Assembly (NCBI RefSeq): GCF_018866325.1
Contig: NZ_CP076457.1
Location: 1,178,001-1,242,000, forward strand
Source: Streptomyces sp. YPW6
Lineage (GTDB): Bacteria; Actinomycetota; Actinomycetes; Streptomycetales; Streptomycetaceae
Length of the DNA stretch: 64,000 bases
Direction of reading: 5' to 3'
Both the position numbers and the translations under genes were made by a program. The notes below the pieces were generated by a model. The model saw nothing but the letters and a program-made list of their open reading frames with translations, ran no database searches and was not told the DNA's origin. Positions 7,497-15,673 of the stretch are shown piece by piece. Within the stretch, counting starts at the first letter, position 1, and each line of letters starts with the position of its first letter.

Positions 7497-9689
7497 TCAG
7501 CGCATGCCGGCGCCGAACCGCTGGCCGGTCGCGGGGAGTCCGTCCTTGCCGGGCTCGTACGCGGTGACGGGCTCACCGGCACCGGCGGTGGCGTTCACCC
7601 ACGGCAGGGCATAGGCACGGCCGTGGGCGCTGGGGCCGTCGGGAATACCGGCATAGAGGTGTGTGCCGGTGGCGGTGATCGCACTGCCGACCTTCTCCCC
7701 CGTCACCGGAGCACCGGGCAGGCCTGCGGTACCCGGGTGGACAGTGCCGTCGGAGTCTCCCGGGGCCCCGAGCAGACCGAAGGTCATGATGCCTCCGGCG
7801 TCAGTGGCGCTGCCGATGTCTTCCCCGGGAACGCCGACCGCCACCAGGGTGTTGGCAGCGGTGCTCACCGACTCGGGGCGCGTGCTGACGGCGGAGACGG
7901 TGTGTCCGAACCGGTCGCCGTTCTCGTTCGCCCCGGCCACCCCCGCCGTGCCCTGGTGGACACCGGAGAGGTGGCTGAACCCGGAGGGAGTCAGGCGGAC
8001 GACGTCGATGCGCCCGGTGGCCGTGATGGTGGAAGTACCCTCACCCGGGGTACCGATCACGAGCAACGACTCGGTGCCCGTCGCGGCCGCGTTGGGCCGA
8101 TAGGCGGTCATGCTCAGCGAGAACCCGAACGTGTCACCGGCCTCCGACGCGTCCTCGATCTCCGCAAGATCCTGAGTCAGCCCGGCAATACCGGTGGGGA
8201 TCTTCGCGCTGTTCAGCTTGTGGTTGAACACGCTCACCGCACCGGCGTCGGCCATACCGCCGATCGCCTCCCCCGGCGCGCCGATGGCCAGATGCTGAGG
8301 CGATCCGGCCAGAGAGGCACCGAAGTCGTCGTTGCTCTCCATCGCACCGGCCACACCTTCGGACGCCTGGTTGATCAGGACGTTGGTCTGCCCCGTGCCG
8401 TGCAGATAGACCACCGCGCCGGCGTTCGTGAACCCCGAGCCGTCCTCACCCGGCAGGCCGATCGCGAGATACGGAACCCCGGCGATCGTCGTCCCCGCGG
8501 CGATCGCCTCGCCCATGCGGTCACCCGCCTCCGAACCCATGCTGCCCAGGGCCCCGGTGCCGGTCCCCTGGACCAGGTTCACCGTGGCCTTGCCCTGGCC
8601 GAGCCCGGCGGGCGAACCGTAGAAGATGTGCACCCCTCCGGCACCGGCCTTCGTGCCGATCGCCTCGCCCGGAACGCCGACGGCCAGGTCGGTGCAGCCG
8701 TCAAGGTTGTGATCGAACGTCGCCAGCGAACCACCGAACCGGTCATTGGCCTCCGCGGCACCGGACACGATCGGCAACGCCTGCGACAACTCCGCGTTGC
8801 CCTTGCCCGCACCGTAGACCAGCTGCACACGACCGGCCTTCGCTGCACCGTTCACCGTGGCGTCGGGGTCAGCGATCGCTACGTCACGCGCACCGTCGCA
8901 GTTGAAGTCACTGGCTCCGGCGATGACTTCATCGATCCACGGCTGGAGGTCGTCGGCGCGGGCGGCCACAGCGTCGGTGCGTGTCTCGGTCTCCCCGATA
9001 CATCCGCCCTGCCAGGAGCCACCGCTCACCCCCACGAGGGCCACGGTGCCGCTGTCCTGCCGCAGGACGGGGCCACCTGCGTCACCCTTGCAGATCGCAC
9101 TGCCCTCACTCGCACCGACGATGCCCAGGGCCGGCCCGGTGACCTCGTTGACGAGGAACGACCCCGCGTGGAGTTTGTCGGGCACCCACTCGGTCCGGGT
9201 CCGCCCGTACCCGACCGCGGTGAGCGTGGTGCCGACGGTGGCAGGAGTCGTGGCGATGCCGACGGGACTGATGCCCGCAGCGGGCGCGGCGAGACGGGCC
9301 ATCACCAGGTCCCGTCCTTCGTACGGGACGATCTCGCTGATCTCGCTGACATGTCCACCCGTCGTGGTCAGGTCGGTGCGGCCGATCGTCGCGGTCGTCT
9401 TCGCCTCTGGCTTTCCCCGGACGGGACTCGTGGTCCCGCTGGTGAAGCAGCTGGCGGCGGTAAGAACCCACCGGGGGTCAATCAGAGCCCCGGTACAGGC
9501 ACGTTTCGCGTCGCCCTCACCGATCTCGAGCTTCGCGGTGAAAGTGTAAGTGCCGCTGGCGACGGCGGTTCCGGAGAGAGCTTGAGCTGGAGCGGCGGTG
9601 AGGACGCCGACAGCGAGGGAGGTCGCGAGCAGCCCTGTGAAGAGGGCCGCGCGCGGGCGTGTTCTGGGCACGATCTGATCCTTGCTCAT
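7497..9689 (-). CDS. Exported trypsin-fold (S1-like) protein with FG-GAP repeats; catalytic His and Ser missing
   Basis: A 730-residue protein with a signal peptide ending near AQALS (residue 39). Residues about 40-250 form an S1 trypsin-like domain: CTGALIDPRWVLTAASC resembles the CGG.LI..WVLTAAHC region, VGYGRT follows, and CKGDAGGPVL resembles C.GDSGGPL. The disulfide cysteines 65/81 and 200/220 are kept and Asp127 (GRDLVMARL) fits the catalytic Asp. But the catalytic His is Ser80 (TAASC) and the catalytic Ser is Ala204 (GDAGGP), so it should be proteolytically dead. Residues about 252-730 hold FG-GAP/propeller repeats (DFNCDGARDVAI, NLDGCTDLAVGVPGE, then degenerate copies with IGLPGE or VGVPGE). 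A binding or scaffold role is likely. It follows a small exported protein by 36 bases. Confidence 0.9.
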   Translation of the reverse strand: MSKDQIVPRTRPRAALFTGLLATSLAVGVLTAAPAQALSGTAVASGTYTFTAKLEIGEGDAKRACTGALIDPRWVLTAASCFTSGTTSPVRGKPEAKTTATIGRTDLTTTGGHVSEISEIVPYEGRDLVMARLAAPAAGISPVGIATTPATVGTTLTAVGYGRTRTEWVPDKLHAGSFLVNEVTGPALGIVGASEGSAICKGDAGGPVLRQDSGTVALVGVSGGSWQGGCIGETETRTDAVAARADDLQPWIDEVIAGASDFNCDGARDVAIADPDATVNGAAKAGRVQLVYGAGKGNAELSQALPIVSGAAEANDRFGGSLATFDHNLDGCTDLAVGVPGEAIGTKAGAGGVHIFYGSPAGLGQGKATVNLVQGTGTGALGSMGSEAGDRMGEAIAAGTTIAGVPYLAIGLPGEDGSGFTNAGAVVYLHGTGQTNVLINQASEGVAGAMESNDDFGASLAGSPQHLAIGAPGEAIGGMADAGAVSVFNHKLNSAKIPTGIAGLTQDLAEIEDASEAGDTFGFSLSMTAYRPNAAATGTESLLVIGTPGEGTSTITATGRIDVVRLTPSGFSHLSGVHQGTAGVAGANENGDRFGHTVSAVSTRPESVSTAANTLVAVGVPGEDIGSATDAGGIMTFGLLGAPGDSDGTVHPGTAGLPGAPVTGEKVGSAITATGTHLYAGIPDGPSAHGRAYALPWVNATAGAGEPVTAYEPGKDGLPATGQRFGAGMR

Positions 9690-9725
9690 GTCAAAGGGCT
9701 GAGGGGAGAGTGCGGGGTACGGAGG

Positions 9726-10250
9726 TCAGCCGGTTACGCGGATCTCCACCAGCACCGATCGGGGGCCACCGATCTGCCCCTCTCCGACACTCGCGAACCC
9801 GCCCGCCTCGACATCCACCGTCGTGGTCTCGTTGTTGGCGGTCAGATCGGCGCTGATGGGGTGCTCCGAGGCCAGAAGTTCGATCATGAAGACTCGGGGC
9901 AGCTCAAGGGTGAGGTAGCCGGTCTTGGCAGTCGTGCGGAAGCAGTAGTTGTCGGCACGACCGACCTCCGCGTCCGCGACGGTTCTGACCACGATCTGGT
10001 CGGCATTCGGCTCACAGTCGGTCAGGAGAACGCGACCGTCGCCCTTCTTCAGCTTGATGCCCTTGGTCGCCAGGATGTTGGCGGCACCGGGATAGGAGAA
10101 GTCCTCGACCGTGGACGGCAGGGTGTCAGCACCCGCCGTCGGCGCAGAGGTCACTGACGCCTGGGAGGCGAAGGCAAGCGGTACACCGACCAGCACCGCC
10201 AACGCGCCTATGACTCCGGAAACAAACAATGCGCGTGCGCGATAAGCCAC
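9726..10250 (-). CDS. Small exported protein of unknown function
   Basis: 174 residues starting at GTG 10250 with AAAGGA 7 bases upstream. Residues 5-30 form a hydrophobic signal segment ending around FASQA. The mature part is a beta-rich domain of about 140 residues with two cysteines (LTDCEP, DNYCFRT) that could form a disulfide. I do not recognise the family. It is the first gene of a minus-strand run of exported proteins and is followed 36 bases later by the pseudoprotease-propeller gene, so the two are probably co-expressed and may interact. Confidence 0.8.
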   Translation of the reverse strand: MAYRARALFVSGVIGALAVLVGVPLAFASQASVTSAPTAGADTLPSTVEDFSYPGAANILATKGIKLKKGDGRVLLTDCEPNADQIVVRTVADAEVGRADNYCFRTTAKTGYLTLELPRVFMIELLASEHPISADLTANNETTTVDVEAGGFASVGEGQIGGPRSVLVEIRVTG

Positions 10251-10668
10251 CGAAAAATCCTTTCAGGCATGGCGCCTGCGCTTCCGGAGGCCCCCGCCTA
10301 GAAGTGTGAAGGAAGAGTGAAATGCACCTGCAACATAACCCCCGGTTGAGGTCGAGTCAAAGAAATAACATGCCTCAATTGGTGCACTTTACGCCGATAT
10401 CGACGGCAAGCATGACCCATCCAGCAACCACAAAGTGACCACATGTCATCACATACGTTCGCGCCAACAATGACCGTAAGTGACCCCCAGCCGCGAGGGA
10501 TCCCCCATGGACACACGAAGGATTGAGGTAAAGCAGGGGTAAAGGAATCAATCCTTCCTCAACTTCTCAAACCAGACAGTCGGAGCGCGCCCGGCCCAGC
10601 CGGCCGTATGATCGCCGGGCCACCAGCAGTAAAGCCCTGATGGAAACCGCCAAAGCTGGGAGAAATTC
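10251..10668. other. Low-GC intergenic region between divergent exported-protein genes
   Basis: About 420 bases, clearly richer in A and T than the rest of the window. It must carry promoters for both the minus-strand exported cluster and the ALF-repeat toxin gene. Apart from a 10-bp inverted repeat (10517-10557), I could not assign -35/-10 pairs with confidence. Short open frames here have no coding bias. The ALF gene has only a weak ribosome site (GGGAGAAATTC). Confidence 0.5.
10517..10557. repeat. Inverted repeat upstream of the ALF-repeat toxin gene
   Basis: GAAGGATTGA (10517-10526) and TCAATCCTTC (10548-10557) are exact complements separated by 21 bases. The repeat lies about 110 bases before the toxin start and could be a regulator site or a hairpin in a leader. 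Confidence 0.4.
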
Positions 10669-13600
10669 ATGAACCAGAGATTCAAAAGGCTTGGCCGCCG
10701 AAGGCGAATACGAGGCGCGCTACGGTCCCTGGTACTGGGCCTGCTGCCACTGGCCCTTGCCTGTGGCCTGCTGGGCGCAGCACCCGTCTCGGCTGCGGAA
10801 CCTGAGCCGACCACTGGGCGGATCGCTGCTCTGGCCCAGGCCACACCGAGCGATCGTGGCCGCGCGGTCGACTACTGGGTCGAGGGCGGCCCGGGCGTCA
10901 AGGCGGCCGCAGAAGCAGCCTTGACCGGCACCGAAGCCGAACTGCAGGCGTTCCTGACGGCGGCCGAGGACATCGAGTTTCAGGACAAGCGTGTATCTGC
11001 CGCACAGATCGCCAGTGTCGGCGGTGCGGAGCTTCTGGCAGCCGCCCGCACCGCCCTCGCGGGGACCCGTGAAGAACTTGAGATCTTCCTCAGCTGGGGC
11101 TGGGAAGCGCCGATGAGACAGGACGAACGCGTTCAGGTCGCGCAGGTCATCAGCGCCGGGGGGCCCGCTGTTCAGGATGCAGGTCGTGCCGCGCTGGCTG
11201 GTTCCGCGGATGATGTAGCCGCCTTCCTGAAGGAGGGACAGTACGCACAGCGAAAACAGGATGAACGGGTGCAGCTCGTTCAGATACTCAGCGTGGGGGG
11301 CGCGAATGTACAGGCCGCGGGTCGTCTGGCGCTGAACGGCACCGCTGAGGACATCCGGGAGTTTTTGGAGGTCGGGCAGTTCGTCGCGCGGGCCAAGGAC
11401 CAGGAGCATGCCACGGTCGCTCAGCTGGCGGCGCTGGCGCAGGAAGCCGGACGGCAGGCCGCGAAGGAAACGGTGGCGGCCAAGTCCGAGTCGGACAAGG
11501 CGGTGAAGGCCGCCGAGCTGGCCAAAGAAGCCGCGTTGACTGCGGCGAAAGAGGCGGAGGCCGCCAAGGACGACACGGCGGCGGCGGCCCGCGCGGCCGG
11601 GCGTGCCGCGAAGGCGGCCTCTCAGGCGGCGAGTGCGGCGCAGACGGCGATCAACGCCTCGCACGCGGCGAACAATTCGGCGCGCGTGGCTGCGAGTGCG
11701 GCATCTCAGGCTGCGGCCGCTGCGGCCGGCGCTGCGCAGGCGGCGTCGAATGCGCGGAACGCTGCCGCTGCCGCGGCTGTTGACAAGAACAACGCCGCCG
11801 CGGCGCGTACGGCGGCGGAGAAGGCCCGGGACGCGGGCAAGGGTGCCGCTCTGGCCGCTGACGCCTCCGACCAGGCTGTGATCGCAGCGGAGGCAGCCGC
11901 TGATGCCGCCGACTCTGCCATCAGCGCGGGAACGAACGCGGACATCGCGGCCAATGCGGCGACCACGGCGGGCAACCTCGCCGGGCAGGCCACCTCAGCC
12001 GGCGCCGAGGCCCGCGCCGCGGCCGCGGCCGCCAAGCGCCATGCCGCCGAGGCCAACCGGGCCGCGGCCGCAGCCAGGGATCTGGCCCGCAAGGCGGCGA
12101 AGGCAGCCCGTGAGGCGGGTGTGGCAGCCAGGTCAGCCGCTGCGCACGCGAACAACGCGGCAGCGGCCGCTGACGAGGCCGCAGACCAAGCACACGACGC
12201 GGCGCAGGCAGCCGCGCGGTCCACCACGCACGCCAACGCGGCCACCGTGGCCGCGAACGCGGCGAGCAGTGCGGTGGCCAAGGCCCAGGAGATATACGCG
12301 CTCGCGCGTGAAGTGGAGACGGAGGAACTCCTCGGCCGGACCAACGCGGGCCTCGAACGGGCCGCAGACCACAAGGCCGCCGAAGAGGCCCGGCTCGCCG
12401 CGAGCGACGCCTTCGAGCAGGCGGTGAAGGACCGGGAGACCGAGCGTGACCGGCTGGTCGCCGTGGCCTCCGAACCGGGAGCCGACCTGGCGGCCGTCGC
12501 CGTTCAGGGGCGCGAGCTGGCCGTGCTGGTGATGAAGAACGGCACGGCCTGGGGCCGGGCTGCCGCCGAGGCCGCCCTCGCCGGCCCTGACGAGGTGGTC
12601 ATCGACTACCTGCGTAACGGCTGGGGAACGGCCAAGCAGCAGGACGACCGCTCCTATGTCGAGCGCCTCGCAGAGGAAAGCTTGACCAAGGCGGTCAGGG
12701 ACGCGGCCGAGACCGCGCTGAACGGCGACGCCGCCGCCATTACCGAGTTCATCGAGAACGGTCAGTACCAAGTCGGCGCGGCGGATATGCGCATCGCCAT
12801 CGTCCAGACCATCGACGGCGCGGGGCCGATCCTGGCCGAAGCCGGCCGAACGGCTCTCGCCACGGACGATCCGAAGAAGTTCAGCGTCTTCCTGACCGAC
12901 ACCCAGCACACCGCGCGCACCCAGGACGAACGGGTCCGAGCAGCGCAACTGCTCTCCTCCGGTGGACCGGAGGTGAAGTCCGCAGCCCGCATCGCTCTGG
13001 CGGGATCCCCGCAGACCCTCCACGCCTTCATCGCGACCGGGCAGTACAAGAAACAGCGCCAGGACCTCCTCAACACCACCCACACGGCGCAGGTTCAGAA
13101 GCTGATCGCCGACGCGGCGAAGATCGCTGCCACCGCACAGCAGAACGCGCAGACAGCGCAGAAGGTCGCCGCGACTGCCCGCAAGGCGGCCGCCGAAGCC
13201 AACGAGTGGGCGGAGAAGGCCAAAGCCTCGGCGGACAAGGCACAGGGCTACGCCGACGAAGCGGCGCAGCACGCCAAGGATGCCGAAGCCTCCGCGGCCA
13301 GCGCGGCCGCATCCGCCAAGACCGCCGCCGATGCTGCGAAGAGCGCTGACATCGCCGCTACCGACGCCGCGAGTTCGGCAGCCGATGCCACGCTTTCCTC
13401 GGAGATGGCCCAGGTCCACGCATCCAGCGCCTGGCACTCCGCCGATCAGGCGCGGCAGTCGGCGATCGCCGCGGGCAAGGACGCGGCGGAGGCGTTGAAG
13501 GCGTCCACCGAAGCGTTCTCCATCGCGGTCACGAAGAAGCGGCAGGAAGAAGAAGCGCGGCGTAAGGCCGCTGTCGAGGACAAGGAGAAGAACGAGGCCG

Positions 13601-14286
13601 GTCGACGGGCCAGAGAGCTGTACCGATGCGGGCAGGGGATCATCCCCTGCGATCCGTACAAGTACACCCGCTGGTGCATGCAATCACCGGTCAATTGCCA
13701 GATCCTCGAAAACGGCAGGGAAATCGGTGCCGCGCTGGAAAAATCGATGGAGATCACCAAGGAACTCGCCGGTCTTGGCCAGCTCGAAGCGTGCCTGAGG
13801 GACAAGGACTTCACCAGCTGCGCCGTCCTCGTCGGGGAAGTTCTGGTCGGCGCAAAAGTCAAGGCGCTGAAAAAGGCGTACGACAGCCTCAAACTATTGA
13901 AGCGCGGCTGCAAGAAGGCTGGTAAGACCACCGGCCTGACACGGAATACAATGGCGGCATCGCCCGATCTTCCGTGCTTCAATCACGACGTCCCCGGCCT
14001 GCCCAAGGACGTAGAGAAAATCCGCAATTCCTACGGATGTGAAGCATGCGCAAGGGAAATCCTTGACAGTCTCGGAGAGGGCAACATGGTAACGATCGAG
14101 CCCGGCCCGACCGCAACTGATGCCATCCTCCCGAAGTACCACGGCATAGACGCGGGTTGGTTCTACCACGTCGTCGTAGTACTCGACGGAAAGGTTTATG
14201 ATGCCTGGACTCCCACCGGAGGAGAACCCATTGCAGTGTACAAGTCCCGATGGGCAAAAGGTGACACTATCAACTTCGGATTCTAG
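10669..14286 (+). CDS. ALF-repeat exported protein with a C-terminal papain-fold toxin-like domain
   Basis: 1205 residues. A long basic signal peptide (hydrophobic about 20-42, cleavage near VSAAEP) directs export. About four 43-residue ALF repeats (73-250; pattern AA..AL.G......FL..G.......DER..) are followed by an Ala-rich coiled coil (about 255-600), roughly four more ALF repeats (625-800), a second Ala-rich helix region (about 805-965) and a distinct C-terminal domain (984-1205). That tip has C-E-A-C (Cys1124, Cys1127), W-F-Y-H (His1167) and V-Y-D (Asp1178): the Cys...His...Asp order and spacing of papain-like toxins such as protein-glutamine deamidases. The tip also has four further cysteines near 987-1005 and a lower GC content than the repeats. 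The gene next door probably encodes immunity. Toxin function is inferred. Confidence 0.88.
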   Translation: MNQRFKRLGRRRRIRGALRSLVLGLLPLALACGLLGAAPVSAAEPEPTTGRIAALAQATPSDRGRAVDYWVEGGPGVKAAAEAALTGTEAELQAFLTAAEDIEFQDKRVSAAQIASVGGAELLAAARTALAGTREELEIFLSWGWEAPMRQDERVQVAQVISAGGPAVQDAGRAALAGSADDVAAFLKEGQYAQRKQDERVQLVQILSVGGANVQAAGRLALNGTAEDIREFLEVGQFVARAKDQEHATVAQLAALAQEAGRQAAKETVAAKSESDKAVKAAELAKEAALTAAKEAEAAKDDTAAAARAAGRAAKAASQAASAAQTAINASHAANNSARVAASAASQAAAAAAGAAQAASNARNAAAAAAVDKNNAAAARTAAEKARDAGKGAALAADASDQAVIAAEAAADAADSAISAGTNADIAANAATTAGNLAGQATSAGAEARAAAAAAKRHAAEANRAAAAARDLARKAAKAAREAGVAARSAAAHANNAAAAADEAADQAHDAAQAAARSTTHANAATVAANAASSAVAKAQEIYALAREVETEELLGRTNAGLERAADHKAAEEARLAASDAFEQAVKDRETERDRLVAVASEPGADLAAVAVQGRELAVLVMKNGTAWGRAAAEAALAGPDEVVIDYLRNGWGTAKQQDDRSYVERLAEESLTKAVRDAAETALNGDAAAITEFIENGQYQVGAADMRIAIVQTIDGAGPILAEAGRTALATDDPKKFSVFLTDTQHTARTQDERVRAAQLLSSGGPEVKSAARIALAGSPQTLHAFIATGQYKKQRQDLLNTTHTAQVQKLIADAAKIAATAQQNAQTAQKVAATARKAAAEANEWAEKAKASADKAQGYADEAAQHAKDAEASAASAAASAKTAADAAKSADIAATDAASSAADATLSSEMAQVHASSAWHSADQARQSAIAAGKDAAEALKASTEAFSIAVTKKRQEEEARRKAAVEDKEKNEAGRRARELYRCGQGIIPCDPYKYTRWCMQSPVNCQILENGREIGAALEKSMEITKELAGLGQLEACLRDKDFTSCAVLVGEVLVGAKVKALKKAYDSLKLLKRGCKKAGKTTGLTRNTMAASPDLPCFNHDVPGLPKDVEKIRNSYGCEACAREILDSLGEGNMVTIEPGPTATDAILPKYHGIDAGWFYHVVVVLDGKVYDAWTPTGGEPIAVYKSRWAKGDTINFGF

Positions 14287-14295
14287 GGAGGATCA

Positions 14296-14694
14296 ATGAC
14301 CGACAAGGAAATAATTGAACGCATCCGAGCGAACCAGAGCGCGTACGGACTGAACGGAACTTACCACTCGACAGCCATGTTCATCATGGGGTTCAATCAG
14401 GCGCGCGCCGGTGGCTTGCTTCGCGGGTTCCACGAGTGGCTGGCCGTTCGCAAGGGTGAGCTGTCCAGTCAGCACTGGGTCCGGAGGGTGCTCGCCCAAA
14501 CGCTGCCAGAACTCGACTTCCGGGGATTCGAGAACCTGCACCTGGAGCCTGAGCAGGAGCAACAGGCCGTGGAGCACCTGTTCTCGCTGGTCCTTGAATT
14601 CCTAGAAGTGCGCGACAACTCCTGGGCGCTCACCTCCATGTACGCCCAGTACCACCACATTCGGACGTCCCTACACGGGGGCGATCCGTCGTAG
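14296..14694 (+). CDS. Putative immunity protein for the ALF-repeat toxin
   Basis: 132 residues, no signal peptide, acidic and probably all-helical, so it should stay in the cytoplasm. It starts 9 bases after the toxin stop with GGAGGA in the gap, giving tight co-translation. It has no similarity to a family I can name. Position, size, cytoplasmic location and the same low GC content as the toxin tip are the usual marks of a cognate immunity gene; that assignment is inference from context only. Its product would be expected to bind the papain-like tip (residues 984-1205) of the upstream protein and block its active site. Confidence 0.75.
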   Translation: MTDKEIIERIRANQSAYGLNGTYHSTAMFIMGFNQARAGGLLRGFHEWLAVRKGELSSQHWVRRVLAQTLPELDFRGFENLHLEPEQEQQAVEHLFSLVLEFLEVRDNSWALTSMYAQYHHIRTSLHGGDPS

Positions 14695-14702
14695 AAGGAT
14701 GA

Positions 14703-14746
14703 CCCTGTGGGTGCGTCAGCGGGAATTTCGCGATGCCCCCACAGGG
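14703..14746. terminator. Hairpin after the toxin-immunity pair
   Basis: CCCTGTGGG (14703-14711) pairs exactly with CCCACAGGG (14738-14746), with partial pairing further in. It starts 9 bases after the immunity stop and lies between that gene and the converging VOC gene. Confidence 0.6.
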
Positions 14747-14781
14747 CACTCCGAAGCTGAAGCCGGACAGAACCCGCCCCG

Positions 14782-15150
14782 TCAGGCCCGGTCGTGCAGC
14801 GTGACGTGGTAGCCGTCCGGGTCCGCGAAGGTGAACGTCCGACCGAAGGGGCCGTCGATCGGTGTCGAGACGATGGTGTGCCCGTCGGCGGCGAGCGCGT
14901 CATGGACGGCCTGGACGTCCGTGGCGTGGAGCCAGATCGCGACACCGATGCCGGGCTGGGCGACCGACGCGAAGTCCGTCCCGGGAATGACCTCGCGCAG
15001 GGCGAACGCGATCGGCTTCGTCTCGAAGACGACGGCGTGCGGAGGTCCGGCCGGTGAGCGGACGAGGCCGAGGTACTGCTCGTAGAACGCCTGCGAGGCG
15101 GCGAGGTCGCGCGCCTGGAACGAGATGAAGTCGGGACCGGTGGCGGGCAT
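14782..15150 (-). CDS. VOC-family (glyoxalase/bleomycin-resistance fold) protein
   Basis: 122 residues spanning one beta-alpha-beta-beta-beta pair, as in small vicinal-oxygen-chelate proteins that dimerise. Typical strand signatures are DFISFQARDLAASQAFY at the start, GVAIWLHATDV in the middle, and TFADPDGYHVTL near the end. ATG 15150 has AAGGAG 7 bases upstream and fits better than ATG 15171, which lies inside the operator. It diverges from a MarR regulator, with two palindromes between them, so MarR probably represses it. A role in detoxifying an antibiotic, electrophile or phenolic ligand of MarR is likely, but the substrate cannot be read. Confidence 0.9.
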   Translation of the reverse strand: MPATGPDFISFQARDLAASQAFYEQYLGLVRSPAGPPHAVVFETKPIAFALREVIPGTDFASVAQPGIGVAIWLHATDVQAVHDALAADGHTIVSTPIDGPFGRTFTFADPDGYHVTLHDRA

Positions 15151-15170
15151 GGTGACACTCCTTCGATTCA

Positions 15171-15186
15171 TGTCAGCTTCCTGACA
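15171..15186. promoter_or_regulatory. MarR operator palindrome 1
   Basis: TGTCAG-CTTC-CTGACA, a perfect 6-4-6 inverted repeat directly upstream of the VOC start. It shares the TGTCAG half-site with the second palindrome 12 bases away. Confidence 0.7.
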
Positions 15187-15197
15187 CGCGCCACCGT

Positions 15198-15215
15198 ATG
15201 TCAGACTTCTGACAT
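15198..15215. promoter_or_regulatory. MarR operator palindrome 2, overlapping the regulator start codon
   Basis: ATGTCAGA-CT-TCTGACAT, a perfect 8-2-8 inverted repeat. Its last two bases are the first two of the MarR ATG at 15214, so binding there would block marR itself. Centre-to-centre distance from palindrome 1 is about 28 bases. Confidence 0.72.
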
Positions 15216-15663
15216 GAGCAAAGAGGGTGCGGGCGTCGACCTGGACAAGTCACTGGGCTACCTGCTGAAAGAGGCTTCGACCGCCCTGCGGGTAGCCATG
15301 GAGGAGGTCCTCCGCCCCCTCGGGATGACCGTCACGCACTACTCCTGCCTCGAACTGCTGGCGCAACGGCCGGGCATGTCGAACTCCGAGCTCGCTCGGG
15401 GCGCGTTCGTGACACGGCAGTCGATGAACGTGCTGCTCCAGGCCCTGGAGCGGGACGGCTACGTGACCAGGCCCGCCGAGGCGGCAGTAGGGAAGGTTCT
15501 CCCCGCACAGCTCACACCTCGTGGACGACAGAGCCTGGAGGAGGCGTCCGCGGCGGTCAGGGCCGTCGAGGTCAGAATGCTGGCCGGCATGACCGGGAAC
15601 GAGCAGGAAAGTGCGTTCCGGGCCCTCCGGAGCATGATCCATTCACTGCGCGGCCCCGCATAG
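15214..15663 (+). CDS. MarR-family transcriptional regulator
   Basis: 149 residues. The winged-helix core is visible: a helix with VTHYSCLELLAQRPGMSNSELA, recognition helix VTRQSMNVLLQALERDGYV, and wing RPAEAAVGKVLPAQLTPRG. Members are dimers that release DNA when a small phenolic or oxidant ligand binds. It is divergent from the VOC gene, with two TGTCAG-type palindromes between them, one overlapping its own start, so autorepression and control of the VOC gene are likely. No Shine-Dalgarno precedes the ATG, so the transcript may be leaderless. Confidence 0.93.
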   Translation: MSKEGAGVDLDKSLGYLLKEASTALRVAMEEVLRPLGMTVTHYSCLELLAQRPGMSNSELARGAFVTRQSMNVLLQALERDGYVTRPAEAAVGKVLPAQLTPRGRQSLEEASAAVRAVEVRMLAGMTGNEQESAFRALRSMIHSLRGPA

Positions 15664-15673
15664 TCCACCTGGG

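Noticed and set aside
10298-10516. 72-codon minus-strand frame upstream of the exported cluster
   Set aside because: Low-GC intergenic DNA, no ribosome site, odd residue mix rich in Trp and Cys; likely chance.
11706-12374. Minus-strand Ala-rich frame opposite the ALF coiled coil
   Set aside because: Mirror of Ala-rich codons (GCN/NGC); the plus-strand protein has the signal peptide and ALF repeats.
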